Source: a virus. From it: a stretch of 44,391 nt of DNA. The notes under the pieces are model-generated. The model was not told the DNA's origin and did not search any database. It was given only the letters and a program-made list of their open reading frames with translations. The position numbers and the translations under genes were made by a program. The DNA lies in IMG/VR virus record IMGVR_UViG_3300017788_000048, positions 1 through 44,391 of that record. One strand, 5' to 3'. Below, in pieces: positions 29,875 through 38,376 of this stretch. Position 1 is the stretch's first letter; every line of letters starts with the position of its first letter.

Positions 29875-30871
29875 AACAGATTTAAATGTTTTGGCCAGTA
29901 GAGTTTTTGAGAATTTAGAAATTTTGCTGGATTCATTTAAATTAGATTACAAACGTGTTAGTTCCAACAAATACTGTTTGCCATGCCCAATTCATGGTGG
30001 CAATAACGAAACTGGTGTATCCATACTAATCGAAAGAAAGCTGTGGGGTTGCTGGACTCATAATTGCCATGAAGAGTATGGTAAAAATATATACGGTTTT
30101 GTGCAGGGCGTTTTATCTACACATAGCGGAAAAACCGCCTCATTCAAACAAGCGCTGAATTATCTTATTAAATTATACGGTGATCAGCCAGTATTAAACG
30201 AGACAATTCAATACTATAATACCTATGATGATTTTGCAAAAATAGTAAAACTTTTTGACCGCCCACAAACTAATGACCCTTGTGAATTATTTCCTATTAA
30301 TTTAAATTTATGTTCAGAATATTTTATTAAACGAGGTTTTAGCCAAGCGACTCTGGAATATTTTGGCGTTGGGGAATCTGATGAAATTAAAAACCGAGCA
30401 ATGATTCCGATTCATAATGAACACGGAGGCTTTGTTGGCTATATTAGTCGATCAACAAAACCCTATGTTATTCCTAAATTTTTGTTTTCTACTGGTTTAA
30501 ACAAGACCGATTATCTGTATAACTATAATAGAGCCATTGAACATATTCGCAATAAAAATTCAATCATTCTTGTTGAAGGACAGGGTGATGTTTGGAGATT
30601 ATTTGAGGTCGGTGTTTTAAATGCCATTGGTTGTTTTGGCAAAGATCTTTCGGGCAAGCAAATTGAACTATTATTAAAATCTGGCGCAACAAACTTAATT
30701 GTTTTGTTAGACGATGATGAAGCTGGCAGAGAAGCCAAATTCAAAATACAAAGAATGTTGCACAAATTATTTAAAATTAAATTTCCTAAACTATATAAAA
30801 AAGATTTAGGGCAATGCGTAGTAGAAGAAGTAAAGAATTATATCTTACCACAAATTAAGGGTTATTATTAA
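29855..30871 (+). CDS. DNA primase (DnaG-like, TOPRIM)
   Basis: 338 residues from ATG 29855; ATG 29858 and TTG 29846 are equally possible because no clear RBS is visible. The zinc-binding part CLPCPIHGG...WGCWTHNCHE lies at residues ~44-74. The TOPRIM domain at ~235-290 has SIILVEGQGDVWRLF and NLIVLLDDDEAGREAK. Shorter than bacterial DnaG (no helicase-binding domain seen). It makes RNA primers for lagging-strand synthesis with the adjacent helicase. Start is the weak point, not the function. Confidence 0.85.
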   Translation: MMTYTHKTDLNVLASRVFENLEILLDSFKLDYKRVSSNKYCLPCPIHGGNNETGVSILIERKLWGCWTHNCHEEYGKNIYGFVQGVLSTHSGKTASFKQALNYLIKLYGDQPVLNETIQYYNTYDDFAKIVKLFDRPQTNDPCELFPINLNLCSEYFIKRGFSQATLEYFGVGESDEIKNRAMIPIHNEHGGFVGYISRSTKPYVIPKFLFSTGLNKTDYLYNYNRAIEHIRNKNSIILVEGQGDVWRLFEVGVLNAIGCFGKDLSGKQIELLLKSGATNLIVLLDDDEAGREAKFKIQRMLHKLFKIKFPKLYKKDLGQCVVEEVKNYILPQIKGYY

Positions 30872-31638
30872 TGACTAAAATTATTGGTTTTCTTGGAAGA
30901 AAACAATCCGGCAAAAATACCTGTTCTAATATGATGCACGGCTTTGAGCTTCAAAAGCGAGAAATGATTCGCGATTTTAAAATTGAAGATACGGGCAAGT
31001 TGGCAATTTTAACAGAAAATGCAGCGGGCCAAGTTGGTTGGGGCGAATTTGATGTTACAAGAAAAGATGATGATTTTGCTCAGTGGGCACATATGAACAT
31101 GTGGCCGTTTATTAAAAATTATGCGTTTGCAGATGAATTAAAACGAATGGCAATTGATTTATTTGATGTTCCTCCAGAATGCGTTTTTGGCACTGATCAA
31201 CAGAAAAATCAGGCGCAAGAACATTTACGGTGGGAAAATATGCCGGGGATGTTCGACGAACAAAAACGACAAAAATGGTCTGGCTCAATGACTGCTCGCG
31301 AATTTATGCAATTTTTCGGAAGCGAAATTATGCGCAAAATGCATGGGCTTGTATGGATTAATAAAACGCTTCGACAAATTTCTATGGAACAAAGCGCTAT
31401 TGCAATTATTTCAGACGTTAGGTTTCCAAACGAAGCAGAAGCAATTAAACTCGCTGGCGGTATTATTGTTAAGCTCAATCGTAAACAAAAAACAAAAGAC
31501 CTCCATCAAAGTGAAGAAGGAGTGGATTTGGTAGATGCATCTATGATCGATTATAACATTCAAAATAATAAGAAAGGATACGATTTAGATAGTCTGCAAT
31601 CTAATATCAAACAAATTTATGATACAATTATATTATAG
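30871..31638 (+). CDS. Deoxynucleoside monophosphate kinase (T4 gp1-like)
   Basis: 255 residues, TAATG coupling to primase. P-loop GFLGRKQSGKNT at residues 6-17; FADELKRMAIDLFDVPPE; TAREFMQFFGSEIMRK; AIAIISDVRFPNEAEAIKLA near 185 - the hallmark layout of phage dNMP kinases. It phosphorylates dNMPs to dNDPs. Completes the nucleotide supply set with nrdJ, dut and dCMP deaminase. Confidence 0.8.
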   Translation: MTKIIGFLGRKQSGKNTCSNMMHGFELQKREMIRDFKIEDTGKLAILTENAAGQVGWGEFDVTRKDDDFAQWAHMNMWPFIKNYAFADELKRMAIDLFDVPPECVFGTDQQKNQAQEHLRWENMPGMFDEQKRQKWSGSMTAREFMQFFGSEIMRKMHGLVWINKTLRQISMEQSAIAIISDVRFPNEAEAIKLAGGIIVKLNRKQKTKDLHQSEEGVDLVDASMIDYNIQNNKKGYDLDSLQSNIKQIYDTIIL

Positions 31639-32671
31639 ATCGTCGAGTCTAGGAGCGTTTGACTTTTGCCAAATGCAATTTTATATTGTTTATGGATTAG
31701 GTTGGCGATCCCCATCTCAAAAAAAAGCAAATTTGGGAACTGTGGTTCATAAGGTTTTAGAAGTATTGGCTAATTTTAAGCTTTTAACACAAGAATCCAC
31801 CCAACAATCATATGCATATAAAGATGAAGAACTTGGAGAGTTCAATTTTACTCCAAAAACTCTACAATCTCAAAAACTAGTTGACGAAATACTAATCAGA
31901 TCGTATAATCATTATACCGCAAGTACGCCAGAAATCTCTTATACCAAAGCAGATTTTAAGTTTTGCGCAGATATGGTTGAAGCTTGTTTGCGTCATGATA
32001 GTGGCCAGTTTGATCCAAGACACCAAACAATCTTGGCTCCTGAAAAAAGTTTTGATTTAGAAATTAATGAGCCTTGGGCAAGAGTAGAATACAATGGCGA
32101 AATTAGACAATTAAGAATCAAGGGTACTATGGATTTGATTACAGTTCCGGAAACAGGAACGATTGAATATGTAGATTACAAAACGGGAGCGCGTAAAAAT
32201 TGGGCTACTGATGAAGAAAAAACATACGCAAAACTACATGATGATATACAATTATTGCTATATTTTTATGCAATACGTAAATTATACCCAGAATATAAAA
32301 ATATTATCATGACCATTTTCTTTTTGAGAGATGGTGGCCCATTTAGTCTATGTTTCGATGATCAAGATGAAACTAGATTTTTGAAAATGTTAGAAAAGAA
32401 ATTTGTAGAAATTAAAAATTGTACACAACCAAAACCGATTAATCCCTGGCGAAGCGGTTTTAAGTGTGAAAAACTCTGTCATTTTTATAAAAACAAATGG
32501 CCGGGCACAGACAAGACTATGTGTCATCATGTTGAAGACACAATTAAAACCTATGGTATAGAAAACGCTACCGCTAAATTATCTAAGCCCGGTTTTAGTA
32601 TTGATTATTATTCAGCGCCAGGATCAACTGATAAAGGAGAAAACAATGCCGATTCCAAGCAAGAAGGGTAA
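31619..32671 (+). CDS. RecB/Cas4-like PD-(D/E)XK exonuclease, probable Fe-S
   Basis: 350 residues from ATG 31619 (20-nt overlap with the kinase). Motifs in order: SSLGAFDFCQMQFY (first Cys ~17), NLGTVVHKVLE (~39), LRIKGTMDLI (~170), TIEYVDYKTGARKNW (~181) and DIQLLLYFYAIRKL (~207), the RecB-family nuclease set. C-terminal KCEKLCHFY...TMCHH adds three Cys, so with the N-terminal Cys a 4Fe-4S cluster as in Cas4/AddB is likely. It would resect DNA ends in recombination. Confidence 0.75.
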   Translation: MIQLYYRSSSLGAFDFCQMQFYIVYGLGWRSPSQKKANLGTVVHKVLEVLANFKLLTQESTQQSYAYKDEELGEFNFTPKTLQSQKLVDEILIRSYNHYTASTPEISYTKADFKFCADMVEACLRHDSGQFDPRHQTILAPEKSFDLEINEPWARVEYNGEIRQLRIKGTMDLITVPETGTIEYVDYKTGARKNWATDEEKTYAKLHDDIQLLLYFYAIRKLYPEYKNIIMTIFFLRDGGPFSLCFDDQDETRFLKMLEKKFVEIKNCTQPKPINPWRSGFKCEKLCHFYKNKWPGTDKTMCHHVEDTIKTYGIENATAKLSKPGFSIDYYSAPGSTDKGENNADSKQEG

Positions 32672-32945
32672 AGAAAAACCCAATGATTTTATGCAACGTT
32701 GTATGGGTGATGAAACGATGAAGAAAGAATTTCCTAGTCAAGAACAAAGAGTTGCAGTTTGCATGTCAAAAGCCGTTGAAGATTTGGATCACTTAGAAGC
32801 TGCCGATTTTGCTTTAACATATGGCAAAACAAAATACAAATACCGCAACCCAAAAACAAATGAATACTTTTTCTATGATAGAAAGGGTGTTTATAAAAAG
32901 GATGGCACAACACTCGTTCCAGATTTTGATTCAGAAGAAGACTAA
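32646..32945 (+). CDS. Small protein with RC..QR..C motif
   Basis: 99 residues from ATG 32646, AAAGGAG upstream. Contains RCMGDETMKKEFPSQEQR-VAVC, clearly related to the N-terminal motif of the protein at 8117 (RC, M-K, P, QR, C in matching positions). The C-terminus is Tyr/Lys-rich (YKYRNPKTNEYFFYDRKGVY). The stop overlaps the polymerase ATG. Function unknown; the paralogy with 8117 is the main clue. Confidence 0.55.
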   Translation: MPIPSKKGKEKPNDFMQRCMGDETMKKEFPSQEQRVAVCMSKAVEDLDHLEAADFALTYGKTKYKYRNPKTNEYFFYDRKGVYKKDGTTLVPDFDSEED

Positions 32946-34447
32946 TGCAATTTCCGTTAGCTAATTATACTCATTACAGTTTGGGCCTGGGCTTTTCTAA
33001 GCCAAAAGATTTAATTGACTATTGCGTTCAAAATAATCTACCGGCCTGTGGCATTGCGGATTATAAATCTTTGTCTGGAGCGGTTGACTTTTATAAATGT
33101 GCCAAGAGTGCTGGAGTCAAACCTATTGTTGGCTGCACACTAGATGAATGCAGGCTGTTTGCTAAAAACAATGCGGGATGGAAAGATCTTGTGCATATCG
33201 TTTCCTCCATAGATAAAGACGGCAACGTTGATCAAAACATATTGCAAGAGTTGCTATTGTCCAACAATTTATTGCGCAGACCATTAGAATTAGACACAGA
33301 ATCATACTATCCACATACATCTGATCGCATATTGCACCAAATTCTTGTTTGCTCTAAACTTAAAAAAACTCTATCTTCTATAGACAAAAGTATTTTAGAT
33401 CAATATGACGGTAAACATCTCAAAGCGTCGGGCGTGAATCTTGTAAATATATACGATTCTGTTGAAGATATTAATATATTACACCCTCCAGCGCTTCCAG
33501 CTTTTCAAACGCCAAACAAAGAAACAGAAGAAGAATATCTAAAAATTCTTTGCAGAACCGGGTGGGAAAAACTACTTGCTGCTAAAACCAAAAACCTCAA
33601 TACAAAACAAGAATATTTAGATAGATTTTTTAAAGAATTTGCGGTTATTAAAGATGCAAATTTGTTTGGTTATTTTTTGATAGTTCAGGATATTATTAAA
33701 TTTGCCCAAAACAAAGGATGGATGACCGGGCCGGGCAGAGGAAGTGCAGCCGGTTGTCTTGTGTCCTATTTGCTTGGTATAACCAAAGTAGACCCGATTG
33801 AATATGATTTAATTTTTGAAAGATTTTATAATGCTGGACGCAATTCTAAGGATCATATATCTTTACCGGATATTGATATTGATATTCCTGCTTTAAAAAG
33901 AGATCAAATTATTAGTTATATCAAAAACAAATATGGAAACAGCTATGTTGGTCAAATAGTTACGTTTGGAAGATTGCAGGGTAGAAGTGCAATCAAAGAA
34001 GTTTTTAGAACCAAGGAAGCTTGTTCGTTTACAGAAGTGAATGAAATTACTAAATACATTCCAGACGAAGCAAAAATATCAGATCAACTAGAAGAAATGG
34101 ATGAAGAGGATCGGTCAATTATTAAATGGGCGCTTATCAACAACGCGAATGATCTCAAAGATTTTTGTTTTATAAACAACCTTGGGGAATTAGAAGGTGA
34201 TTATGCCGAACATTTTGAACATGCTATAGCTATCGAGGGCACATTTAAAACGCAGGGCAAACATGCCGCTGGCATTGTTGTGTCTGGCCGTAAATTAATT
34301 GATGTATGCCCAATGGTACATCAACGAGAAGGCGAAGAAAAAATCTGTGGATTTGAAATGGAAGATTTGGAATCAGTTGGCTTGACAAAGATCGATTTGT
34401 TAGGACTGTCACTTTTGGATAAATTAATGTATATAAAGGAAATATAA
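32945..34447 (+). CDS. dnaE: DNA polymerase III alpha, N-terminal part (PHP, palm, thumb)
   Basis: 500 residues. A PHP-like start (NYTHYSLGLG, GIADYKSLSGAVDFYK, GVKPIVGC), then GPGRGSAAGCLVSYLLGIT, LPDIDIDIP (the two palm Asp), the YVGQIVTFGRLQGRSAIKEVFR segment, QGKHAAGIVVS and TKIDLLGLSLLDKL (third catalytic Asp). It stops right after that motif; the fingers and everything beyond are encoded at 36470. A normal alpha subunit is over 1000 residues in one chain. All three catalytic Asp are in this half. PHP ligands look incomplete (Tyr replaces His in the DHG motif), so PHP is probably inactive. Confidence 0.85.
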   Translation: MQFPLANYTHYSLGLGFSKPKDLIDYCVQNNLPACGIADYKSLSGAVDFYKCAKSAGVKPIVGCTLDECRLFAKNNAGWKDLVHIVSSIDKDGNVDQNILQELLLSNNLLRRPLELDTESYYPHTSDRILHQILVCSKLKKTLSSIDKSILDQYDGKHLKASGVNLVNIYDSVEDINILHPPALPAFQTPNKETEEEYLKILCRTGWEKLLAAKTKNLNTKQEYLDRFFKEFAVIKDANLFGYFLIVQDIIKFAQNKGWMTGPGRGSAAGCLVSYLLGITKVDPIEYDLIFERFYNAGRNSKDHISLPDIDIDIPALKRDQIISYIKNKYGNSYVGQIVTFGRLQGRSAIKEVFRTKEACSFTEVNEITKYIPDEAKISDQLEEMDEEDRSIIKWALINNANDLKDFCFINNLGELEGDYAEHFEHAIAIEGTFKTQGKHAAGIVVSGRKLIDVCPMVHQREGEEKICGFEMEDLESVGLTKIDLLGLSLLDKLMYIKEI

Positions 34448-34493
34448 GGAATTGTGTATTAATATATGTCTAAATTCACCAAAGGAGACTTAT

Positions 34494-35165
34494 ATGATAA
34501 TCACAAAAGAAGAATTAAAAAATTTAGTTTATGTAGAACAAAAAACACAAAGAGCTATAGCTAAAGAATATGGTTGTTCAGAAAGTTGGATAAGCGGCTT
34601 AATGAAAATATATGGAATTAGAAAAAAAATTGAAGATAGATATATAGGAAAAAAATTTGGAGATTTAACAGTAATTAAAAAATATGGAAAAAAAGATTCC
34701 CATACCGTGTTTGAATGCGTTTGCTCTTGTGGAAAACTTGTTTATCTTAAATCTTGCGCTTTAGTAACCGGCAATACTAAAAGCTGTGGTTGTACATCTA
34801 GAAAAAGGGGAAAAAATCATCCAAACTATAAAGGATATGAAGATATTAAAAAATGTTATTTTTGGACCATTGAAAACGGAGCTAAAACGAGAGGTTTAGA
34901 ATTTACAATAACCATCGAATACGCATGGAATCTGTATGTGAAACAGGGTAAAAAATGTGCATTAACAGGAAAGCCAATATATTTCGCAACAACAAATAAA
35001 AATAGAAAATTCGCTAATGCTTCTTTGGATAGAATAGATAGCGCCAAAGGCTACATTCCAGGAAACATACAGTGGCTAGATAAAAAAGTAAATCATATGA
35101 AATGGGATTTAAACCAACAAGATTTTATTGAAAATTGTAAAATGGTAGCGGAATATAACAAATAA
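34494..35165 (+). CDS. HNH homing-type endonuclease inserted in split dnaE
   Basis: 223 residues from ATG 34494 (AAAGGAG upstream). N-terminal HTH (QRAIAKEYGCSESWISGLMK), a zinc-ribbon-like centre (CVCSCGKLVYLKSC...SCGC), then KCALTGKPI ... ASLDRIDSAKGYIPGNIQWL and VNHMKW, an HNH nuclease core of the kind in phage free-standing homing endonucleases. It sits exactly between the two polymerase halves, so its insertion may explain the split. Whether it cuts an intact dnaE allele is inference. Confidence 0.8.
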   Translation: MIITKEELKNLVYVEQKTQRAIAKEYGCSESWISGLMKIYGIRKKIEDRYIGKKFGDLTVIKKYGKKDSHTVFECVCSCGKLVYLKSCALVTGNTKSCGCTSRKRGKNHPNYKGYEDIKKCYFWTIENGAKTRGLEFTITIEYAWNLYVKQGKKCALTGKPIYFATTNKNRKFANASLDRIDSAKGYIPGNIQWLDKKVNHMKWDLNQQDFIENCKMVAEYNK

Positions 35166-35180
35166 TTTAAGGGAAATTTA

Positions 35181-35861
35181 ATGTCAAATTTAGACTTCAT
35201 TTGCTTCGATTATGAAACCTCGGGCCGAGATCCCTATACCTGTCAACCAACCCAATTGGCGGCTATTGCCATTGATGGTCGTAGACTTACTCCAAAGGGC
35301 GTTTTCAATAGTGAAATACGGGCTGTTGTTGATGACAAAAAAGCTATAGCAATGGGCCTTGGACCAATAGAAGAAGGCGCATTAAAAATAACCGGAAAAA
35401 CACGCGAACAAATAGACAAGGCTCCAGAACTAAAATCTGTATGGTCTAAGTTTGTATCGTTTGTGCAGCAATATAATTACAATAACACATCGTTTTTTGC
35501 TCCGGTTCCAGTTGGTTATAATATTATCAACTATGATCTTATTATTGTAAACAGAATGTGCAAACAATTTGGGCCATTTGATGAAAAATCAAATCGACAA
35601 AAACTATTTCATCAAATCTACAAAATAGATATGTTGGATAATGTATTTATGTGGACAGAAAATGATCATAATATAAAATCAAGAAGTATGGATGCGATGC
35701 GTGAACGAATGGGTTTATCAAAAGACAACGCTCACGACGCATTGCAAGACGTTAAAGACACAGCAAATATTTTTTTGAAATTCTTAAAAACACATAGATC
35801 AGTTGCCAAAAATTTGCATATAGACGGGGCTTTTACTAATGGTGAATTATACATAAAATAA
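35181..35861 (+). CDS. DnaQ-like 3'-5' proofreading exonuclease
   Basis: 226 residues, ATG 35181 (AAGGGA upstream). DEDDh motifs: FICFDYETSGRDP (ExoI, Asp9/Glu11), GYNIINYDLIIVNR (ExoII), and NAHDALQDVKDTA (ExoIII with the catalytic His and Asp). Editing subunit for the split polymerase, encoded between its halves. The fact that it sits inside the dnaE locus suggests the three chains assemble together. Confidence 0.85.
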   Translation: MSNLDFICFDYETSGRDPYTCQPTQLAAIAIDGRRLTPKGVFNSEIRAVVDDKKAIAMGLGPIEEGALKITGKTREQIDKAPELKSVWSKFVSFVQQYNYNNTSFFAPVPVGYNIINYDLIIVNRMCKQFGPFDEKSNRQKLFHQIYKIDMLDNVFMWTENDHNIKSRSMDAMRERMGLSKDNAHDALQDVKDTANIFLKFLKTHRSVAKNLHIDGAFTNGELYIK

Positions 35862-35868
35862 GAAAATT

Positions 35869-36477
35869 ATGACACAGTTAAATGCAAATATACCGTACCA
35901 ATTTGGTTTTATAAAAAATAAATATTTATTTAACGACAACAACAATAATGATCTAACAGAATGTTATATTTTTGGCGTTAAAAGCATTATAAATAAACCT
36001 TTATTATTTCATTGCCAACTACAAAATGGAGCCGTATTTTGGGGTTTACCAATTTCTGCTTTTGTGTGGAAAGAGCATTACGAACAGCTTGGCGAAACAG
36101 AACAAGAAAGATTATCTAATTTACAATGGTGGGATTGTCAATCTAACGATATTGCCGTAACGTGTTTTTCATATTTACAAAATTATACTGTAGATGTAAC
36201 TAGCAGAAATAAAAAAGAGTGGATGCGAGGTAAATACTTATTCACAATAGATGATTACTACTCAGATTTAAACTGCTTGCCGCTTGGTTATGCCTCAGAT
36301 GCTGACAGCAAATGTTTTCATTTTATACAACTAAATAATGGTAATTTTTGTGTTTATCCAAATAATTTTTGCAGATGGCATAATTTAAATTTTGTAGATC
36401 CTTATGATTTAAAAAATCCCCCCAAATATAAACCAAATAATTTTGATTTAAATTCGGAATTTAAAATAAATGAATAA
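35869..36477 (+). CDS. Hypothetical protein in split dnaE locus
   Basis: 202 residues, ATG 35869. Aromatic- and Asn-rich, strand-rich (VFWGLPISAFVWKEHY; SKCFHFIQLNNGNFCVYPNN). Two Trp-rich segments. It ends 8 nt inside the next polymerase part. No family recognised. The location between exonuclease and polymerase C-part hints at a replisome role. Confidence 0.5.
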   Translation: MTQLNANIPYQFGFIKNKYLFNDNNNNDLTECYIFGVKSIINKPLLFHCQLQNGAVFWGLPISAFVWKEHYEQLGETEQERLSNLQWWDCQSNDIAVTCFSYLQNYTVDVTSRNKKEWMRGKYLFTIDDYYSDLNCLPLGYASDADSKCFHFIQLNNGNFCVYPNNFCRWHNLNFVDPYDLKNPPKYKPNNFDLNSEFKINE

Positions 36478-38047
36478 TTATAATGACTCAAAAGTTTGGG
36501 CGCTTTTTGCCGAAGGAAAAACTAAGGGTATATTCCAATTGGAAAGCAATCTCGGGCGTAATTGGTCAAAGAAGTTAAAACCAAACAATATACAAGAATT
36601 ATCTGCTTTAATTAGTTTGCTGCGTCCAGGATGCTTGATGGCTATTACAGATGGCAAATCTATGACCCAGCATTATATTGACAGAAAACATAAAATTGAA
36701 GACGTTAATTATATTCACAATTCATTAAAAGAGTTTTTAGATGTAACTCAAGGCGTTATTGTATACCAAGAACAAGTTATGCGTATCGCCCAAAAACTTG
36801 CCGGTTTTACTCTAGAAGAAGCTGATGATCTGCGAAAAGCTATTGGTAAGAAAAAAGCCGACCTTATGAATAAAGTGGAAGTAAAATTCATAGACGGTTG
36901 TAAAAAAGTCGGAATAGTTCCTGATGATATTGCTATTGAGATTTTTAGCTGGATTAAAAAAAGCGCAAGATATCTTTTTAACGCAAGTCATGCGGTGTCT
37001 TATGCAATCAATGCGTATCAAAGCGCATATTACAAAGCTTATTTTACCACCAAGTTCTTTGTATCTTACCTAACATATGCGCAAGAAAAACAAGACCCGC
37101 ACGAAGAAGTGTCCGAACTTGTAAGCGAAGCAAAGTTGTTTGATATAGAATTTGTTACGCCAAAACTGTCTTTTTTTTCTTTAGATTTTAAACAGATTGG
37201 TGATAGAAAAATTCTGTTTGGCATCAAAAGTATTAAGTCTTTAACCGGAGTCACTGGCGATAAACTATTTGAATTGCTAAATAACCTAGATGTTAAAGAT
37301 AAAAATGGCGATAAAAAGCCCCTGTCTCAATATTCTTGGATGGATATTTTGATATACGTTTCTACACAAATAAATGCCACGGCATTTAAAGCCTTGTGTT
37401 ATGCTGGATTTTTTTGTTTTAATAACAATGGATTAACAAGAAATCGCGCTATATACGAATATAAAATATTTTCTAGTCTTACAGACGCTGAATTAAAATG
37501 GATTAAAGATCAGTATCCAGTCAAACAGTGGAGTAATTTAGAGTCGTGCTTACAAGATCTAGCCCCAACCAAAAAGATGGGAGGGGGAACATCTAAAACT
37601 GAAAGAATGCAAGCTATAAACAACGAAATTAGCTTTCTTAAAGAGCCACCATATTCACTAGAAGATACTCCGGCCTGGATTGTTGCACAAGAGAAAAAGC
37701 TATTCGGATGCCCAATTTCTATTTCCAGTATCGAGTCGTCAGATACGTCTTCCGCTAACACAACATGCAAAGAAATTTCCAATGGCAAAACCGGAAAGTT
37801 TTTGTGTGTAGCAGCAACAATCAAAAAAATGACTACGTGCAAAGTAAAAAATGGAAAAAGTAAGGGCGAATTAATGAGTTTTTTGACAATTGAAGACGAA
37901 AGCTGTGTATTAGATAATGTTGTAGTTTTTCCAATGACACGGAAACAGTATGAATATTGTTTGTACGAAGGAAATAATTTGTTAATTTGTGGGCTTGTTA
38001 ATAAAGATAAGCCCGGCCTAATTGTTGAAAAGGTTTACGAGATATAA
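36470..38047 (+). CDS. dnaE: DNA polymerase III alpha, C-terminal part (fingers onward)
   Basis: 525 residues. It begins MNNYNDSKVWALFAEGKTKG and then IFQLES, which in intact alpha follows the third palm Asp. Then LISLLRPGCLM, VIVYQEQVMRIAQKLAGFTL-EEADDLRKAIGKKK, FNASHAVSYAINAYQSAYYK (fingers, nucleotide contacts), a helix-hairpin-like segment and an OB-type C-terminus (GELMSFLTIEDESCVLDNVV). No intein motifs at this N-terminus or at the C-terminus of the first part. It should join non-covalently with the 32945 product to form an active polymerase. Confidence 0.85.
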   Translation: MNNYNDSKVWALFAEGKTKGIFQLESNLGRNWSKKLKPNNIQELSALISLLRPGCLMAITDGKSMTQHYIDRKHKIEDVNYIHNSLKEFLDVTQGVIVYQEQVMRIAQKLAGFTLEEADDLRKAIGKKKADLMNKVEVKFIDGCKKVGIVPDDIAIEIFSWIKKSARYLFNASHAVSYAINAYQSAYYKAYFTTKFFVSYLTYAQEKQDPHEEVSELVSEAKLFDIEFVTPKLSFFSLDFKQIGDRKILFGIKSIKSLTGVTGDKLFELLNNLDVKDKNGDKKPLSQYSWMDILIYVSTQINATAFKALCYAGFFCFNNNGLTRNRAIYEYKIFSSLTDAELKWIKDQYPVKQWSNLESCLQDLAPTKKMGGGTSKTERMQAINNEISFLKEPPYSLEDTPAWIVAQEKKLFGCPISISSIESSDTSSANTTCKEISNGKTGKFLCVAATIKKMTTCKVKNGKSKGELMSFLTIEDESCVLDNVVVFPMTRKQYEYCLYEGNNLLICGLVNKDKPGLIVEKVYEI

Positions 38048-38376
38048 TGAATAGTTGTAATTTTATTGGGTTTTTTACGGAAAAACCCTCTCTAGACAAG
38101 GCGGATGGCATTAGCTATATTCAATTTGAGCTTGAAGTTATTTCGCACAGAAAGGCAAAAAGTGGCGAAAAGGTAAAAGTAGTTACATATTTACCATTCG
38201 AGGCGTATCATACTGGTGCAGAAACTATTGCTAAATTTGCTGAACCTGGATCTAAAATTGCGGTCCAGTGTTCTGCTAAAACATGGAAAGATGATGAAGA
38301 TGGTTACGAAGGAGTAATCTTTAGAATTAACGAATTTGATTTTAGTTGCCAGACGGAAAACATTAATGAAGCGTAA
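38047..38376 (+). CDS. ssb: Single-stranded DNA-binding protein
   Basis: 109 residues, TAATG coupling. OB-fold SSB pattern: MNSCNFIGFFTEKPSLDKAD, then ISYIQFELEVISHRK, VVTYLPFEAYHTGAETIAKF and GSKIAVQCSAKTWKDDEDGY. It lacks the acidic C-terminal tip, which instead occurs in the protein at 2078. Coats ssDNA at the fork. Overlaps the glycosyltransferase gene by 11 nt. Confidence 0.75.
   Translation: MNSCNFIGFFTEKPSLDKADGISYIQFELEVISHRKAKSGEKVKVVTYLPFEAYHTGAETIAKFAEPGSKIAVQCSAKTWKDDEDGYEGVIFRINEFDFSCQTENINEA

Noticed and set aside
34448-36469. Group I intron or split intein separating the polymerase parts
   Set aside because: No intein blocks at either junction, three complete genes with own starts lie between, and I could not see conserved intron core elements; splicing is not excluded without RNA data.
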